64,000 bases of DNA, taken from positions 1,178,001 through 1,242,000 of the forward strand of contig OY723291.1 of NCBI GenBank assembly GCA_963210315.1. The letters run 5' to 3'. Source of the DNA: Rhynchopus euleeides (Eukaryota; Euglenozoa; Diplonemea; Diplonemida; Diplonemidae). Below are positions 31,146-41,833 of this stretch, in pieces (position 1 is the first letter of the stretch; every line of letters begins with the position of its first letter). The notes under the pieces were generated by a model. The model ran no database searches, was not told where the DNA came from, and worked only from the letters and a program-made list of their open reading frames with translations. The position numbers and the translations under genes are program-made.

Positions 31146-32640
31146 TGGCTGAAATCTACACCTCGTCCAGCCGAACCAGCACCGCCATCTTGCCTGTCAA
31201 GTGGGCTGCTGCATTGGATTGCAACAGCAGCCAGCGACAGCCCGTCGCTTGCCGTGCACCTCACTGTGGGGTCAGGGCTAGCCTCGTTGGTGCCCAACCC
31301 TGATCGAAGACTGAGGTCATGGAACACGCTCCAACCCACCCTGCTTGCCTGAACGCCGCGGTGCCCTTTTTCGTTTCCTACTGGCAGCTTTTCCGAATGC
31401 TTGCGATATCGCGCAGCGCCCCAACAAGGCTCGGGCAGCGCTTTGATTGCAAAGCCACATTTCTCATCGTTTTTTGCCATGCCTTGCTGCGGGGGCCAAT
31501 GGAAAGTGGGGGTCGGTGGCGGTAGTGTGGGGCGTGGGGAGGCCACGTGTCGGATTCCTCACAAGCACGTATTCACAGGAGTTGTGTGCACGGTGCTCAC
31601 CCTGCCCGGCAGGCGACACCTTTGTTTTGGGGGGGGGGGGTTTTTCCCCGACTTCCGGGGATTTCTGACGAAGGTCGGGGTTTAGGCCCTCCGCTCCAAC
31701 TGCCACTCCCAGATCTCCCCCACTTTCGGTCGGGGGAGTCCACTGTGTGTGCATTGCATTGCCTGGCTTAGCATCACCCTTCGCCTCCCATCCGAACGCG
31801 AAGCTGCCGCCTTCCTCCTGCTATGTTGACACAATTCCCTCGTGGATGCAGTGGGCGTGGCAGAGGGGCATAACGCAAAGCACTCTGTCAGCCATGCACG
31901 GTGTTGCTCGAACTGCCGGACAGGACATGTTCATGTCGGGGTGAGCTATTCTGGTTCCTTTTTTTCCCCCCAGCACATCCGTTGATGCGTAAAAGTGTAG
32001 GAGTGCTTTTCCGACGAGCCCTGCTCCCTTTCTGTGTGGCGTCAACGCGTCAAATAAGGAAGAACGAAGCCAGCGGTTGCCACGCATTTCTTTCTTGTTT
32101 CGAGAAGAATAAATGAAAAAAAATATTAAAAAATACACGCCACTGCCTCATCCCGCCAGGCCCGGCTGCTGGGTCGGCTCGTCGAGAGGAAGGGAGAAAT
32201 AGACCCATCTCGACCCATGAGGGAAAATAACTCTGGGCGGTAGGGCGGATGTGGGGTGTGGTGGTGTATGGCCTTTCACACGGCGACACACCTCATTTGT
32301 CTGAGCACTGCACACTTCTTCTGCACTTCTTCTGAGCGAAGGGACTCACCCCCAATCCCGATAACAACCAACATACCCGCCCCCCCCGCCCCCGCGCATG
32401 CGCATTATGGCAGGAAGCCAGGAAGTCTGTAACGTTGGAGAGGTTCCCCACCCAACCCCCCCCTCAATTCCCCAACCCCACCCGCACCCCACCCCGCTCT
32501 TCTTCTTGATTCATGTCTCTGCACCTCCACCACCATCTGAGGTTGCGTTGGGAATTTGTAGCGGAGAGAGTGGCAGATCACACTCACACAACACCACCTT
32601 CAGCAGGTTTCACCGTGGGTGGTTGTTGCGTTTCTTATTT
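31146..32640. other. Intergenic, no gene seen
   Basis: About 1.5 kb of mixed composition ahead of the LRR-kinase-PARP gene. Only short frames. A G-run lies at 31630-31640 and CA/CC-rich DNA at 32380-32510. No repeat family seen. Confidence 0.45.
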
Positions 32641-32695
32641 TCACCTCCACCTCCACCACCACCCAGACAGCTCTGCCTCTCTGGCAGTGGGCACA

Positions 32696-35600
32696 ATGTG
32701 CGCCGCTGTGAGGCCCCCTCCAAATGCCGGGGGCACAACCCACACCGCGTCCGACACCCAACCCGTGGATGTGGACTGGCGCCAGCTCGCCATCACCATC
32801 GCAGCGGGCACAGCACCCTCCTGCCTGAGGGTCGCGTCCTGGCAGGGCCAGCTGCCGCCACCCGCCGACTTCCTATCTGAAGTCCTCAAACCCACGGCAC
32901 CAACCTTTCTCTTCTTTCCCCTGCCGCACCGCGCTGACGGCACCATCACGCCTGGCGGCCTGACTGTGATGCGCGAGCTCTGCACCTCCAAGCAGGGGCC
33001 CATCGTAGGCCTTGGTCTCACCGTCCCTCCACATCGCGACCGTGACTCCGTTGTGGAGGAGTGTGTCAGCAGCCCGACCTGTCCAGATCTGCTCACCCTC
33101 ACCCTCTCCGTCACACCGGCGCGCGTCGCGCTCCTCGCGAAGCTGCTGTCGAGTGGGCAGCACCCTGAAACCTTTGATCTCCACATCACCAAGGCTAACC
33201 TCCGCAACCCACGCCAGGCGATCCACGCCCTGGCCACCGCAGTCGCCTCGGGGCACTGCAAACCCTTCCTGGTGCTGGACATCTCCTCCGCCTTCGACCC
33301 CTCCGCAGTCTCCGCCTTCGCTGTAGCCCTCCCCTCAGGCGAATGCCCTCCATACTTCCAGCTCCACCTCGCCTCCGATCCCCCGGGGGTGGACCGCCTC
33401 GCCGCTGCTCTGTGCGCAGGGGGGTGTCCTGACCATCTCGCCTTGCATATCCACTCCAGCGTGGTGCCGGGAGGGGGTTGGGCCCGGCTTGGGCTCAGCT
33501 CTTTCGTTGCTTTATGCGGGTCGCTCTCCTCGGGGAAATGCCCGGCGAACCTCACCCTCGGTTTCCCCGGGTGGGATCTCAGCATGCCGGAGTGCTACAC
33601 GCCTCTAGCGGATGCGCTCCGGGGGGGCAACTCCCCCAGCCACCTCTCCCTCTCCTTCAAAGGGCACCGCATCCCCACGGCAGGCCTCAGGGCGCTCTGC
33701 GCCGCGATTGCCTCCGGCAATGCCCCGACCCACCTCGACCTCAACCTCCACGCCACACAGCTCCGCTCCGAATCACTCACCTTCCTGGGGCACGCCCTGG
33801 ATTCGGGGAAATCACCGGGGCATCTCACGCTGCGCCTCGGGGGGGATTCTCTGCAGTGCCTCCCTTCAATCTGCGCCGCGATGCGTCAGGGGAAGGCGCC
33901 GCAGCACCTCACATTGGATCTCCTCGGGAATTGCTTCTCTGAGCTGGAGGGGGCTGCCTCTGATATGCTCTGTGAGGCCCTCCGCTCGGGGCGTTGCCCC
34001 CGAAACCTGACCCTCCGCGCCCGGGTCGGGGTTGCGAAGCTCCCCGGTTTTGCGGATGCACTCCGGAGCGGGAGATGCCCAATCTCGCTCAACCTGCAGC
34101 TCCGCACCTCCACCCCAATCTCCCAAAAGGAGATCTCACCCATATCAGATGCCCTGGGTTCCGGAACCTGCCCCTCGGGCCTTACCCTCGACCTCTCTTG
34201 GAACCGTCTCTCCGAATGCGCCGTGGCGTCTCTCTCCGAAGCCCTGTCCTCAGGGGGCTGTGCCTCGCTCAGCCTCACCCTGGTGTTGGATGGGAACCGC
34301 CTCGGCGTCGCCCACCTCCGCCACATCTCCTCAGCCCTCGCCTCCGGGAGGTGCCCCCCCAACCTCACCCTCTCCCTCCAAGCCTGCACCATCGGGCGTG
34401 CCGGGTGCGAGGTGTTGGGCAGGGCCCTCTCCCTCCCTGGCTGCCCGCAGTGCCTCACCCTAGCCCTCCCCGCGAACCCCCTCCGCGGCTCCCCGCTCCG
34501 CGACACCCTCCTGGAGCTGCTGCGGCAGGGCGCTGTGCCTGAGGGGCTCACCCTCTGCGCCCCGCTCTGCGCTGCGCAGGACGCCCCCCCGGGTTGGCGC
34601 GCCGAGGTGAGGGTCGAGCGAACCAGCCTGTTCCGCCAGGAGTGGGGTGCTGTGGCCGTGATAACGCGCGAATCCAGCAGGGCCTCCACCCCGACCCCGA
34701 CCCATGCCAGGGGTGGGGGTGCGGCTGCCGAGCAGGCTGGCGGGGTGTCATCTCTGGGGCGCGCCGCAGCCGCTGCGACCGATGTGGTGTCGAAGAGGCG
34801 CGCAGCAAAGGCTCTGCTGGGAACGCTCTCCGCGATATCAGACGCGGAGTGGCGCCGGGTGGGCAGCGTTCCCCTCCTGGGAGTCGACTCCGCTTGCGCT
34901 GACCTCGAAAGGGCGATGGATGCTGTGAGGGCGGACCCCACGCCCGATGCCATCTCGCGCCGCGATGCGGCGCGGGCTGCATACATCGCGGCGGTGTCAA
35001 ACGCCTGCAAATTCCCTGCCTCCGAGGTGCTGCAGTGGGGTGCGCCCCTCCTGGGTGCGGTGCTGCGTCTCGCAGGCGGTACCCTCCCCCCACCTGCAGG
35101 AGGATGCGACGTCGACATGGAGGTGACAGAGGCGGAGGGCCTCGCCCTGGCTGCCAGAGATGCGGCTCCTGCGCTGCAGCGCCTCGGCGACTCGCTAGAG
35201 GCGGATGCCGGGGCGGGGAAGGCAGCGGCTGACTTTGCTGCCCAGCTCCGCGCTGCGGCGGACTGTGTGGAGGATGGGTGCGCCGAAGGCGCAGCTGCCG
35301 TGTGGGAGAAGCTGGAGGGGATGGGGCAAATCATGACGACGGTACGCTGCGGTGCGGATGACAACCTCGCGGAGCTGTGGGGTTTTGCGAGGCGGCTCGA
35401 CAAATGGCACGCTGCGCTGGAGGCCCTCGTGGGGCAGATGCCCTCGCTGCACGCCGTGCTGGAGAGGGAGAGGGGGCGTGTCGCGAAGGCTGCGGTGGTG
35501 GAGAGGCTGGATCACGACGAGCGCATGCTGAAGGACGCAACCCATGCTGTCGACGATGCGGAGTATGAGCTGCGCAAGGCGCAGCGCAAGGGGGCCAGCG

Positions 35601-37219
35601 GCGCAGAGGAGGAGGCGGTGCTGCGGCAGGCCAGGTTTGCGCTGCGCGCCGCGCGGTGCTGCACGGATCGTGGGCTTGCGGATGCATCGCGGGTTGCCTT
35701 GGTGTACTACCCCGAGCTTGCGGTGCAGAACCTCTCGGTGCGGTGGGGCGGGCTGGAGGTGAAGAGGCAGCTTGCGGACTACAGCGATGTGCAGAGCCTG
35801 GCGCAGGGGCGCCACGGGGTCTACCTCGCCACCCGCGACGACGGGGTGCGGTGTGTCCTGAAACTGTTCGCCATCGAGGGAAATGGCACCGAATGCTTCT
35901 TCCGCGAGGCCCAGATGTTGCAGCGCCTCCAGCACCCCTGCGTGGCAGAGGTGACATGCGTGTTTGTCGACAAGCTCGGGTGCTATATGGAGATGCCGTA
36001 TTACGCACGCGGCACCCTTGCGGACCACATGGCGCTGCCTGATAGGAATGCGGCGCAGACCCACCAGCTCCTCCTCGATACCGCAAGGGGGTTGGAGCAC
36101 GTCCACCGCAGTGGGATTGTGCACTGCGATGTCAAGCCTGAGAATGTGTTCGTTGCGGAGGACGGCACGGCGAAGCTGGGTGACTTCGACATCAGCAAAG
36201 ACATGGCATCGCGAGCGGTGTCCACCATGGACACACGGCAGACCGCGATGCGGGGCACACGGGGGTTCATGGCACCGGAGGTGGAGAACGGCCGCACCGC
36301 TGCGAGCTTTGCCTCCGACATCTACTCCCTGGGGCTCATCCTCTACGATGCGCTGTCGCATGCTCCGCGCGGGCTGGCTGCACCGCCCAGCCTCGCCGCC
36401 ACCCCCGGCCTGCCTCCCGACGCTCTGGATTTGGTGCGGTGCATGCTGAACCCCAAGCCCTCTGCGCGCCCCACTGCAGAGCAGGTCACCCGCCACGCCT
36501 TCTTCAGGTGTGCCTCCGACCAGCGGGGTCGGGCGCCCGCCCTCAGCAGCCCCGCGTCGTGGCGCAACCCGCAGGCGCTGGGCGAGATGGTAGATGTGAC
36601 GGCGTCGCTGGGCCCTGCCCTGCAGGACATGGTGTCGCGGACGTCGGGCGGCGTGAAACTCACTGTGGAGCATGCGTTCCGCATCGAGCACCACCTCCTG
36701 TGGGAGGCGTATCAGCTGCAGCGCCACCAGATGATCAGCAGGCTGCAGGCCTCCCCACCAGATGCATTCTTCTCCTCTGCCTGCGAGTCGCAGGTTCTCT
36801 CCAAGCAGGCGCTGTATGGGGGTGTCAACGAGCTGCATCTGTTCCATGGGACATCACCGCAGGTGGCGCCCGTGGTAGTGCAGCAGGGGATGGACGAGCG
36901 TGTGGCGGTGCGGGGCTTGTATGGGGCTGGGATATACTTCGCGGAGGATTCTGCCAAGTCTGCGCAGTATGTCACGTCCGATGGGAGGGGGCTGTGCCCG
37001 ATGTTCGTCTGCAGGGTGCTCGTGGGGAGCGCGTATGTCACCAAGGCGCATCTCACCAACACGTTGCGCAAGCCGCCCTGTCACAAGGGCCATCAGAAGT
37101 GCATGAACCATGAGGCTGCAGACAGCGTTGTTGCCGATGTTCGAACCCGGGAGTTTGTTGTCTACGACAAGGCGCGCGTGTACCCCGAGTTTCTGATGTG
37201 GTTGCGTCGCAGAAAATAG
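32696..37219 (+). CDS. LRR - protein kinase - PARP fusion, 1,507 aa
   Basis: The start ATG (MCAAVRPPP) lies 8 bases after a CTCTCTGGCAG acceptor; the open frame extends upstream but only through simple-sequence DNA. Residues ~90-640: about 15 leucine-rich repeats of 28-30 residues of the type SGxCPxxLTLxLxxNxL (ribonuclease-inhibitor-like). Residues ~700-1010: helical, Ala/Glu-rich. Residues ~1037-1280: protein kinase with GRHGVYLA loop, Lys in VLKLF (~1055), HCDVKPEN catalytic loop (~1142), DFD in place of DFG (~1163), and APEV/SDIYSLG. Residues ~1290-1507: PARP catalytic domain with His in FHGTS (~1384), Tyr in GAGIYFAEDSAKSAQY (~1413) and Glu in REFVVYD (~1486). That is an H-Y-E triad, as in poly-ADP-ribosylating members. 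It is likely a signalling protein that both phosphorylates and ADP-ribosylates targets; the LRRs probably recognise ligands. No intron and no membrane segment. Confidence 0.9.
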   Translation: MCAAVRPPPNAGGTTHTASDTQPVDVDWRQLAITIAAGTAPSCLRVASWQGQLPPPADFLSEVLKPTAPTFLFFPLPHRADGTITPGGLTVMRELCTSKQGPIVGLGLTVPPHRDRDSVVEECVSSPTCPDLLTLTLSVTPARVALLAKLLSSGQHPETFDLHITKANLRNPRQAIHALATAVASGHCKPFLVLDISSAFDPSAVSAFAVALPSGECPPYFQLHLASDPPGVDRLAAALCAGGCPDHLALHIHSSVVPGGGWARLGLSSFVALCGSLSSGKCPANLTLGFPGWDLSMPECYTPLADALRGGNSPSHLSLSFKGHRIPTAGLRALCAAIASGNAPTHLDLNLHATQLRSESLTFLGHALDSGKSPGHLTLRLGGDSLQCLPSICAAMRQGKAPQHLTLDLLGNCFSELEGAASDMLCEALRSGRCPRNLTLRARVGVAKLPGFADALRSGRCPISLNLQLRTSTPISQKEISPISDALGSGTCPSGLTLDLSWNRLSECAVASLSEALSSGGCASLSLTLVLDGNRLGVAHLRHISSALASGRCPPNLTLSLQACTIGRAGCEVLGRALSLPGCPQCLTLALPANPLRGSPLRDTLLELLRQGAVPEGLTLCAPLCAAQDAPPGWRAEVRVERTSLFRQEWGAVAVITRESSRASTPTPTHARGGGAAAEQAGGVSSLGRAAAAATDVVSKRRAAKALLGTLSAISDAEWRRVGSVPLLGVDSACADLERAMDAVRADPTPDAISRRDAARAAYIAAVSNACKFPASEVLQWGAPLLGAVLRLAGGTLPPPAGGCDVDMEVTEAEGLALAARDAAPALQRLGDSLEADAGAGKAAADFAAQLRAAADCVEDGCAEGAAAVWEKLEGMGQIMTTVRCGADDNLAELWGFARRLDKWHAALEALVGQMPSLHAVLERERGRVAKAAVVERLDHDERMLKDATHAVDDAEYELRKAQRKGASGAEEEAVLRQARFALRAARCCTDRGLADASRVALVYYPELAVQNLSVRWGGLEVKRQLADYSDVQSLAQGRHGVYLATRDDGVRCVLKLFAIEGNGTECFFREAQMLQRLQHPCVAEVTCVFVDKLGCYMEMPYYARGTLADHMALPDRNAAQTHQLLLDTARGLEHVHRSGIVHCDVKPENVFVAEDGTAKLGDFDISKDMASRAVSTMDTRQTAMRGTRGFMAPEVENGRTAASFASDIYSLGLILYDALSHAPRGLAAPPSLAATPGLPPDALDLVRCMLNPKPSARPTAEQVTRHAFFRCASDQRGRAPALSSPASWRNPQALGEMVDVTASLGPALQDMVSRTSGGVKLTVEHAFRIEHHLLWEAYQLQRHQMISRLQASPPDAFFSSACESQVLSKQALYGGVNELHLFHGTSPQVAPVVVQQGMDERVAVRGLYGAGIYFAEDSAKSAQYVTSDGRGLCPMFVCRVLVGSAYVTKAHLTNTLRKPPCHKGHQKCMNHEAADSVVADVRTREFVVYDKARVYPEFLMWLRRRK

Positions 37220-39239
37220 AAGAAAGTGTTTACATTGCTTTCGCACTGCACCCCCCCCTCTGGCTTGGGGCGATTCCTTGAGCCGATTATGCAAGCTTCC
37301 TTTTTGTGGTTTGCCCTTTCTTTGTCACTCGTGTGTACGAGATGTTTCTGTTTCTGCTCCGCCTTGCTTTTTTTTTGCGGACACGACCCTTCGCGCGTCA
37401 GCACGAATACCGTGTCTGCAAAACAAGCCGAATCGGAGATGGGCCGTGCCCAGGCATTCCCCAACATATTCACCGACATTGTTGGGATGTGATATTTTGC
37501 ACTCCACACTTCTAACCGACGTGCGCCTGACCCCTGAGATACATACCGTGCCACGTGTGTTGCAGCGTAAAATATCACCCACACATCACCTGGTTCCCCC
37601 CTCCCCTGCACGCCTCTGAAGGGCTTCCTATTGATGACACCCCCTCCCCTGTTCCAATGTGCCGTCAAAGTATTCTCCCTCTCCCCCCCTCCCCACGGCA
37701 CAAGAGATACACGAACAAATCTTAACACCGGCATCATTTTGTTGACGCTGTGCAAAAGCTGTTTTCAGTACAACACCTCGTTTTCGTTCGGCCAGCTCTC
37801 TTTTGGCTGAACTTCAGAGCGAAATGCCTTCAGCCAATACATCGATTCTGTCCTCCCACCCGGCTTTCTGTCCGCTACTGCTGTCCACCTCTTTCCCTGA
37901 CCTGAACACGAGCACCAACGTTATGTGTGGGTGTGTCCTGCATCACCCCAACATCTCTACTCCTCCAAACGCTGGAGCCTGGGGTCAACCCCCGTAAAAC
38001 TTGATGTTTCGCTTAGACCCCGGGCCCCCAGAGGTCCGCCCCGGCAGGACACATCTGCAACCGTGCCTTCCTTCCCCCCCCCCTCCCCATAGCTTCCGAT
38101 AAGCGGGGGTCGGGGGTCGGAGGGGGTCGCCTTACTATTTCCAAAGGAATGTGGCCTGGATGGGGACCACCAATAAGAGGTGTTGCGGCACCCCATGTCA
38201 AAAATGACCCCACTGCAATCCGCACAAACTCCAAATAGTCCAAAGAACGGGGTTTTGAAAACCCCGTGTGGGGGGTCGGGAGGGGGGCCGACCACCCCAT
38301 ACACGGTGGACTCCAGCACGTCGGGGTGGACCCTTTTGGGATATCGGAATGGCGGGGGTCTGGCGAGGTCCGACCCCCGCTCGCGGGGGCCGTCTGGGCA
38401 CTAAAAATAGCAGGGCAGACTCCCGCTAGCGGGGGTCCAGACCCCCGCTCCAGGGGGTGGGAGTCCACCGTGTATTCCAACCCCTAGTTTCCGACACCCA
38501 TTCTACGATCCCCGAGAAAAAACGCGAAAATTCCGACCCGAGTTTGACCACAGTTTCAGACCCCCCATCTTCCGGATCCTGACCCCCCCAAGAATGGGGG
38601 GTCGGGATGTAGCCCCGACCCCCTCCGACCCCCGAAAAATGGGGGGTCGGGGGGTCGGGGGTCGGGTTCCGACCCCCCTTTTCTCAAGGAACCACATCCG
38701 CATTTCAGAGGTGTTCTGTGGCATCTACACCAACAAAGTGACCCCACTACGATCCGCACGGAGCCCAAACAACGCAGGAGAGGGGGGAACCGCGTTTCCT
38801 CGGGAAACCCCTGAGATTTTTTGGGAGGGGGGTAGTTTTGCTATGGGGGGGGTCGGGGGTCGGAGGGGTCCGGGGGTCGGATTCTTATCGGAAGCTATGC
38901 CCCTCCCCTCCGCCCCGTCAACACCTTGGAACAAGCATTCTCCTGCATTTTCGACTACCCCGTCCCCCCGCAGATCGCAGGGTGGGGGAGAAAGCTTGGC
39001 CAACGCTACAACGGCGTAGCGCACAACGTGGGGGGACGGGCACAAAGTTTTTTTTACAACTGCTGCCACCCCCCGCCTCCCCCATCCAGCAGGCGAAGCA
39101 CACCCCAACACCCAGACGCAGCCGCCCCCACCCCCCACCCCCCTTCTGATGCCGGGTTAGATCTCCCCCCCGTGCACCTCTCTTTGACGCTCTGTCCCAC
39201 CCCCTCGGCCCATACACCCGCAACCCGCCGACCGCTGCC
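37220..39239. other. Intergenic; GGGGGTCGG-rich block
   Basis: 37220-38000 shows nothing recognisable. 38040-38900 is crowded with GGGGTCGG / CCGACCCCC words and contains a diverged duplication: TGACCCCACTGCAATCCGCAC (about 38203) against TGACCCCACTACGATCCGCAC (about 38740), each followed by CCAAA and a GGGGTT/CCGCG box. This is minisatellite-like DNA with potential G-quadruplexes. No gene; long frames here are composition artefacts. Confidence 0.45.
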
Positions 39240-40595
39240 ATGGCGCAGGACACGGACCCTCGGGGTGCTTCGTATCTCACGCGGCTGCAGCAGGCGCGGG
39301 ATGCGAAGCGCGACTCGAGCAGCCGGGTGCCGGAGATGAACCGATCCATTGAGGATGCGTTGCGGGATGTCAACCTGCAGCTGGGGCCGCGCACGGCACG
39401 GACTGGGTCTTTGTCTGGGAGGGCAGGGGCGTCCACTGCTGCGCTGCAGAGTGCGACGTTGCAGGCGGAAAATTCGCGTCGCGTGTCGAGCATCAGCAAG
39501 AAGATGATCCAGGACTCCCTGGCGTGGGTGAACAACCCGGTCTCCACTCTGAGCGCTTCCTCGGCTGCTTCCACACCTGCGTCGTACACGCGTGCCCCCT
39601 ACGGCGGGGCGCATGTCCCCACCGCTGCTGCCGAGGGTGACACCCCGGAGTTCAACATGCGCTCGGCGACTGCGAGCGGGGCGCATGTCGCAAGCGCGGC
39701 TGAGACTGGCTGGGCCCCGCCGCAGCCGGGTGCGGCAAAACAGCCTGATGCTGCGCATATATCGTCTGCGATACACAGGTCGTTGGGGTTGTTGGGGGTG
39801 GACCCGCAGCAGCAGCAGCAGCAGCCTGCAGGGGGTGATAGGGATGGTGTGTCTGCGGCCCTCCGCAGAACAGAGCTGCTGCAGAGGCGTATGCAGGAGA
39901 AGGCGGCAGAGATACAACGCAACCGCGAGGCTGCGCTGTCGGGGCTGCCCTACGGCCGGCACCAGCAGCAGCAGCAGCAACAGCAGGTCCCTCCGATGCA
40001 GCAGCCTCCAGCAGTTGCCCCTGCCGCTGCGACGCCACCTGCGACACGGCGCCTGGTGTTCAGCGACACCCCAGAGGTTGGGCGGCGCCAGCATGTTGAT
40101 CCCCAGCAGCAGCAGCAGCAGCAGCAGGTTGTATCCGCCACCCCGCCGCACGATGCAGCGGATGAGCCTGTGGTGATGCTGGGCGTGCCGGGGTTCAGCA
40201 GCGACCCGCGGCGTGATGTGAGCGGGAGCCCCATCTCCATCAACACGACTGACATCTGCCTGCGGCAGGCCCGGGCAGAGGAGGATGCGAAGTGGGAGCG
40301 CCTCCGTGCCAGCATCGATGATGCGCAGGCCGCAGCCCCGCTGCAGCCGCAGCAGCGCGACATGCAGCGCCTGCTGCAGCTGCACGACGAGCACCTGGCT
40401 GACGTGCAGCGGATACAGATGTGCGAGGTGGGGCTTCTCCTGGAAAGGCGTGTCTTCTCAGAGAAGCTGCGGCGCATCCGTGAGTACGCCCAGCGCAGGG
40501 CGCAAGAGCTCCGCATGTCGAAGTTCCCCCTCCACGACGAGGGCATCTTTATCGACGCCGTCATCAGCGTGATCCAGCTCAGGAAGGACAAGTAA
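39240..40595 (+). CDS. Poly-Q coiled-coil protein, 451 aa, unknown
   Basis: A 451-codon frame with no intron and consistent GC-rich codons; AG acceptor candidates lie about 150 bases upstream. Residues ~60-90 include a SISKKMIQDSLAWV helix. Three CAG-encoded glutamine runs (6, 8 and 8 residues) lie at about 197, 240 and 290 in a Pro/Ala-rich disordered region. The C-terminal 110 residues are a well-formed charged helix-rich segment with CLRQARAEEDAKWERLRASI, MQRLLQLHDEHLADVQR and LLLERRVFSEKLRRIREYAQ, ending ISVIQLRKDK. I recognise no family; a scaffold or cytoskeleton-associated role is a guess from the coil and the disorder. It lies between the PARP gene and the kinesin gene on the same strand. 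Confidence 0.75.
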   Translation: MAQDTDPRGASYLTRLQQARDAKRDSSSRVPEMNRSIEDALRDVNLQLGPRTARTGSLSGRAGASTAALQSATLQAENSRRVSSISKKMIQDSLAWVNNPVSTLSASSAASTPASYTRAPYGGAHVPTAAAEGDTPEFNMRSATASGAHVASAAETGWAPPQPGAAKQPDAAHISSAIHRSLGLLGVDPQQQQQQPAGGDRDGVSAALRRTELLQRRMQEKAAEIQRNREAALSGLPYGRHQQQQQQQQVPPMQQPPAVAPAAATPPATRRLVFSDTPEVGRRQHVDPQQQQQQQQVVSATPPHDAADEPVVMLGVPGFSSDPRRDVSGSPISINTTDICLRQARAEEDAKWERLRASIDDAQAAAPLQPQQRDMQRLLQLHDEHLADVQRIQMCEVGLLLERRVFSEKLRRIREYAQRRAQELRMSKFPLHDEGIFIDAVISVIQLRKDK

Positions 40596-41478
40596 ACCCA
40601 TGGCCTGAGTGCTTCCATACTGTGTGGCGGAACTGTCGTTCCTCGCAGCATTGGATGCATGCGTATGATCTGCCAGCATAGCGTGCTCATTAGCGGCTGC
40701 CTGACAACGTGGGGCTTCATTCGTGGAGGCGGGTCTCGTGTTGTACTTTGGATAGTTCAATAGTGCAATAGTTCAGCAGTGTTCGTTTATGTTTTGTCGG
40801 GGGTGGGGGGGTGAGGATGACAGCCCCAATGCCCACCGCCCACAGCCCCTTTAGACAAGGCTGGGAGGAGGGCAGGCCTGGGCGGGGAACGAGCCCTTTT
40901 TCCAGGTTTTTTGGGTCGGGGAACCAGGTTTTTTCTAAGAATTTTTACAAGGGATTTTTTGCTCGCCCCCCCACAGTTTCCAGGCGCGTGCCCGTCAGGC
41001 GGGACTTTTTCTCTGATTCCTCTCCGCGTCATCATTGACAGCTCTCGAGTGATGCCCAGAGATGCTTGCGGCAGAGAGTGCCCCTCATGCGCGTTACAGC
41101 TGAAAATGAATGAGGATCATCTGGCACTCATTCTCATCGGGGGTTGTGCTCCGCAGGGACTCAATACACCTTGGCACTCTCGCACTGGACATGCCAGCAG
41201 CTGGAGGACAGGTACAAAGCTGCCACTCCCCGACGCCACCCACGTGCTGGCCCCTTCAGGTCTGAAAGCCCAAAAGCTCCCGGGGATTGTTGCAGTGGTG
41301 CGCACCATATTCAGCGCAGTAGGGTGATCTCTCCGATTTTCCAAAACTGCTGGTTTACTGGTTTGGGGAACGGTCGTCGGCAGACCGTTGAAATGCCCGT
41401 GTTAGCAAGGCACACTCACGTTTCAGGTAGCGTGTCGCGTGTCACGCATGGCGCGAACGCGGCAAGTGTACCTCCCAG

Positions 41479-41580
41479 GTAGGGAAGCCCGACCTCCTGT
41501 CCGATGTCAGTCAGGCTTCGAAGAAGCGCTTCATGGATGCGGCGCTGACCTCCTACGCTGCACTGTACCCGGGGAAGTGA
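41479..41580 (+). pseudogene. Captured gene 3' end (33 codons)
   Basis: Preceded by an acceptor-like CCTCCCAG, the frame reads VGKPDLLSDVSQASKKRF and MDAALTSYAALYPGK to a TGA. It has host-like codon use and clear amphipathic helices. It matches nothing in the full-length hAT element, so it appears to be the last exon of some host gene captured by the deleted copy. Parent gene not in this window. Confidence 0.45.
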
Positions 41581-41589
41581 GATAGATGG

Positions 41590-41833
41590 ACGGGCACACG
41601 CTACATTGGGGGTCTGGGGGGCGGTGCCCCCCAGCCGCCGGAGGCCACGGTAGCGAACATCTGTTCGTGTGGGCGTACAGATTCTGTGCGAGTTGGCTGC
41701 GTCCTCAGAGGCGACTGGAGTGGTTGGACCCCGACCTGGTGGGATTCGAAGGACTTGAGTACGAGACGTACGCCACAGGGGGGTCTGGGGGGCGGAGCCC
41801 CCCAGCCGCCGGAGGCCACGGTAGTGAACGTCT
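41590..41833 (+). repeat. Hairpin-bearing repeat, copy 1
   Basis: Starts near CACACGCTACA and has two GGTCTGGGGGGC...GCCCCCCAG hairpins about 170 bases apart, each followed by CCGCCGGAGGCCACGGTAG. It is inverted at 42466-42692 with about 85% identity. It sits inside the hAT derivative. Confidence 0.8.

Noticed and set aside
33886-36847. Two minus-strand frames of over 500 codons
   Set aside because: Antisense to the LRR-kinase-PARP gene; Arg/Pro/Ser-rich translations without domain features.
39800-40120. CAG repeats as a microsatellite feature only
   Set aside because: They encode in-frame glutamine runs inside a well-supported gene, so they are described there.
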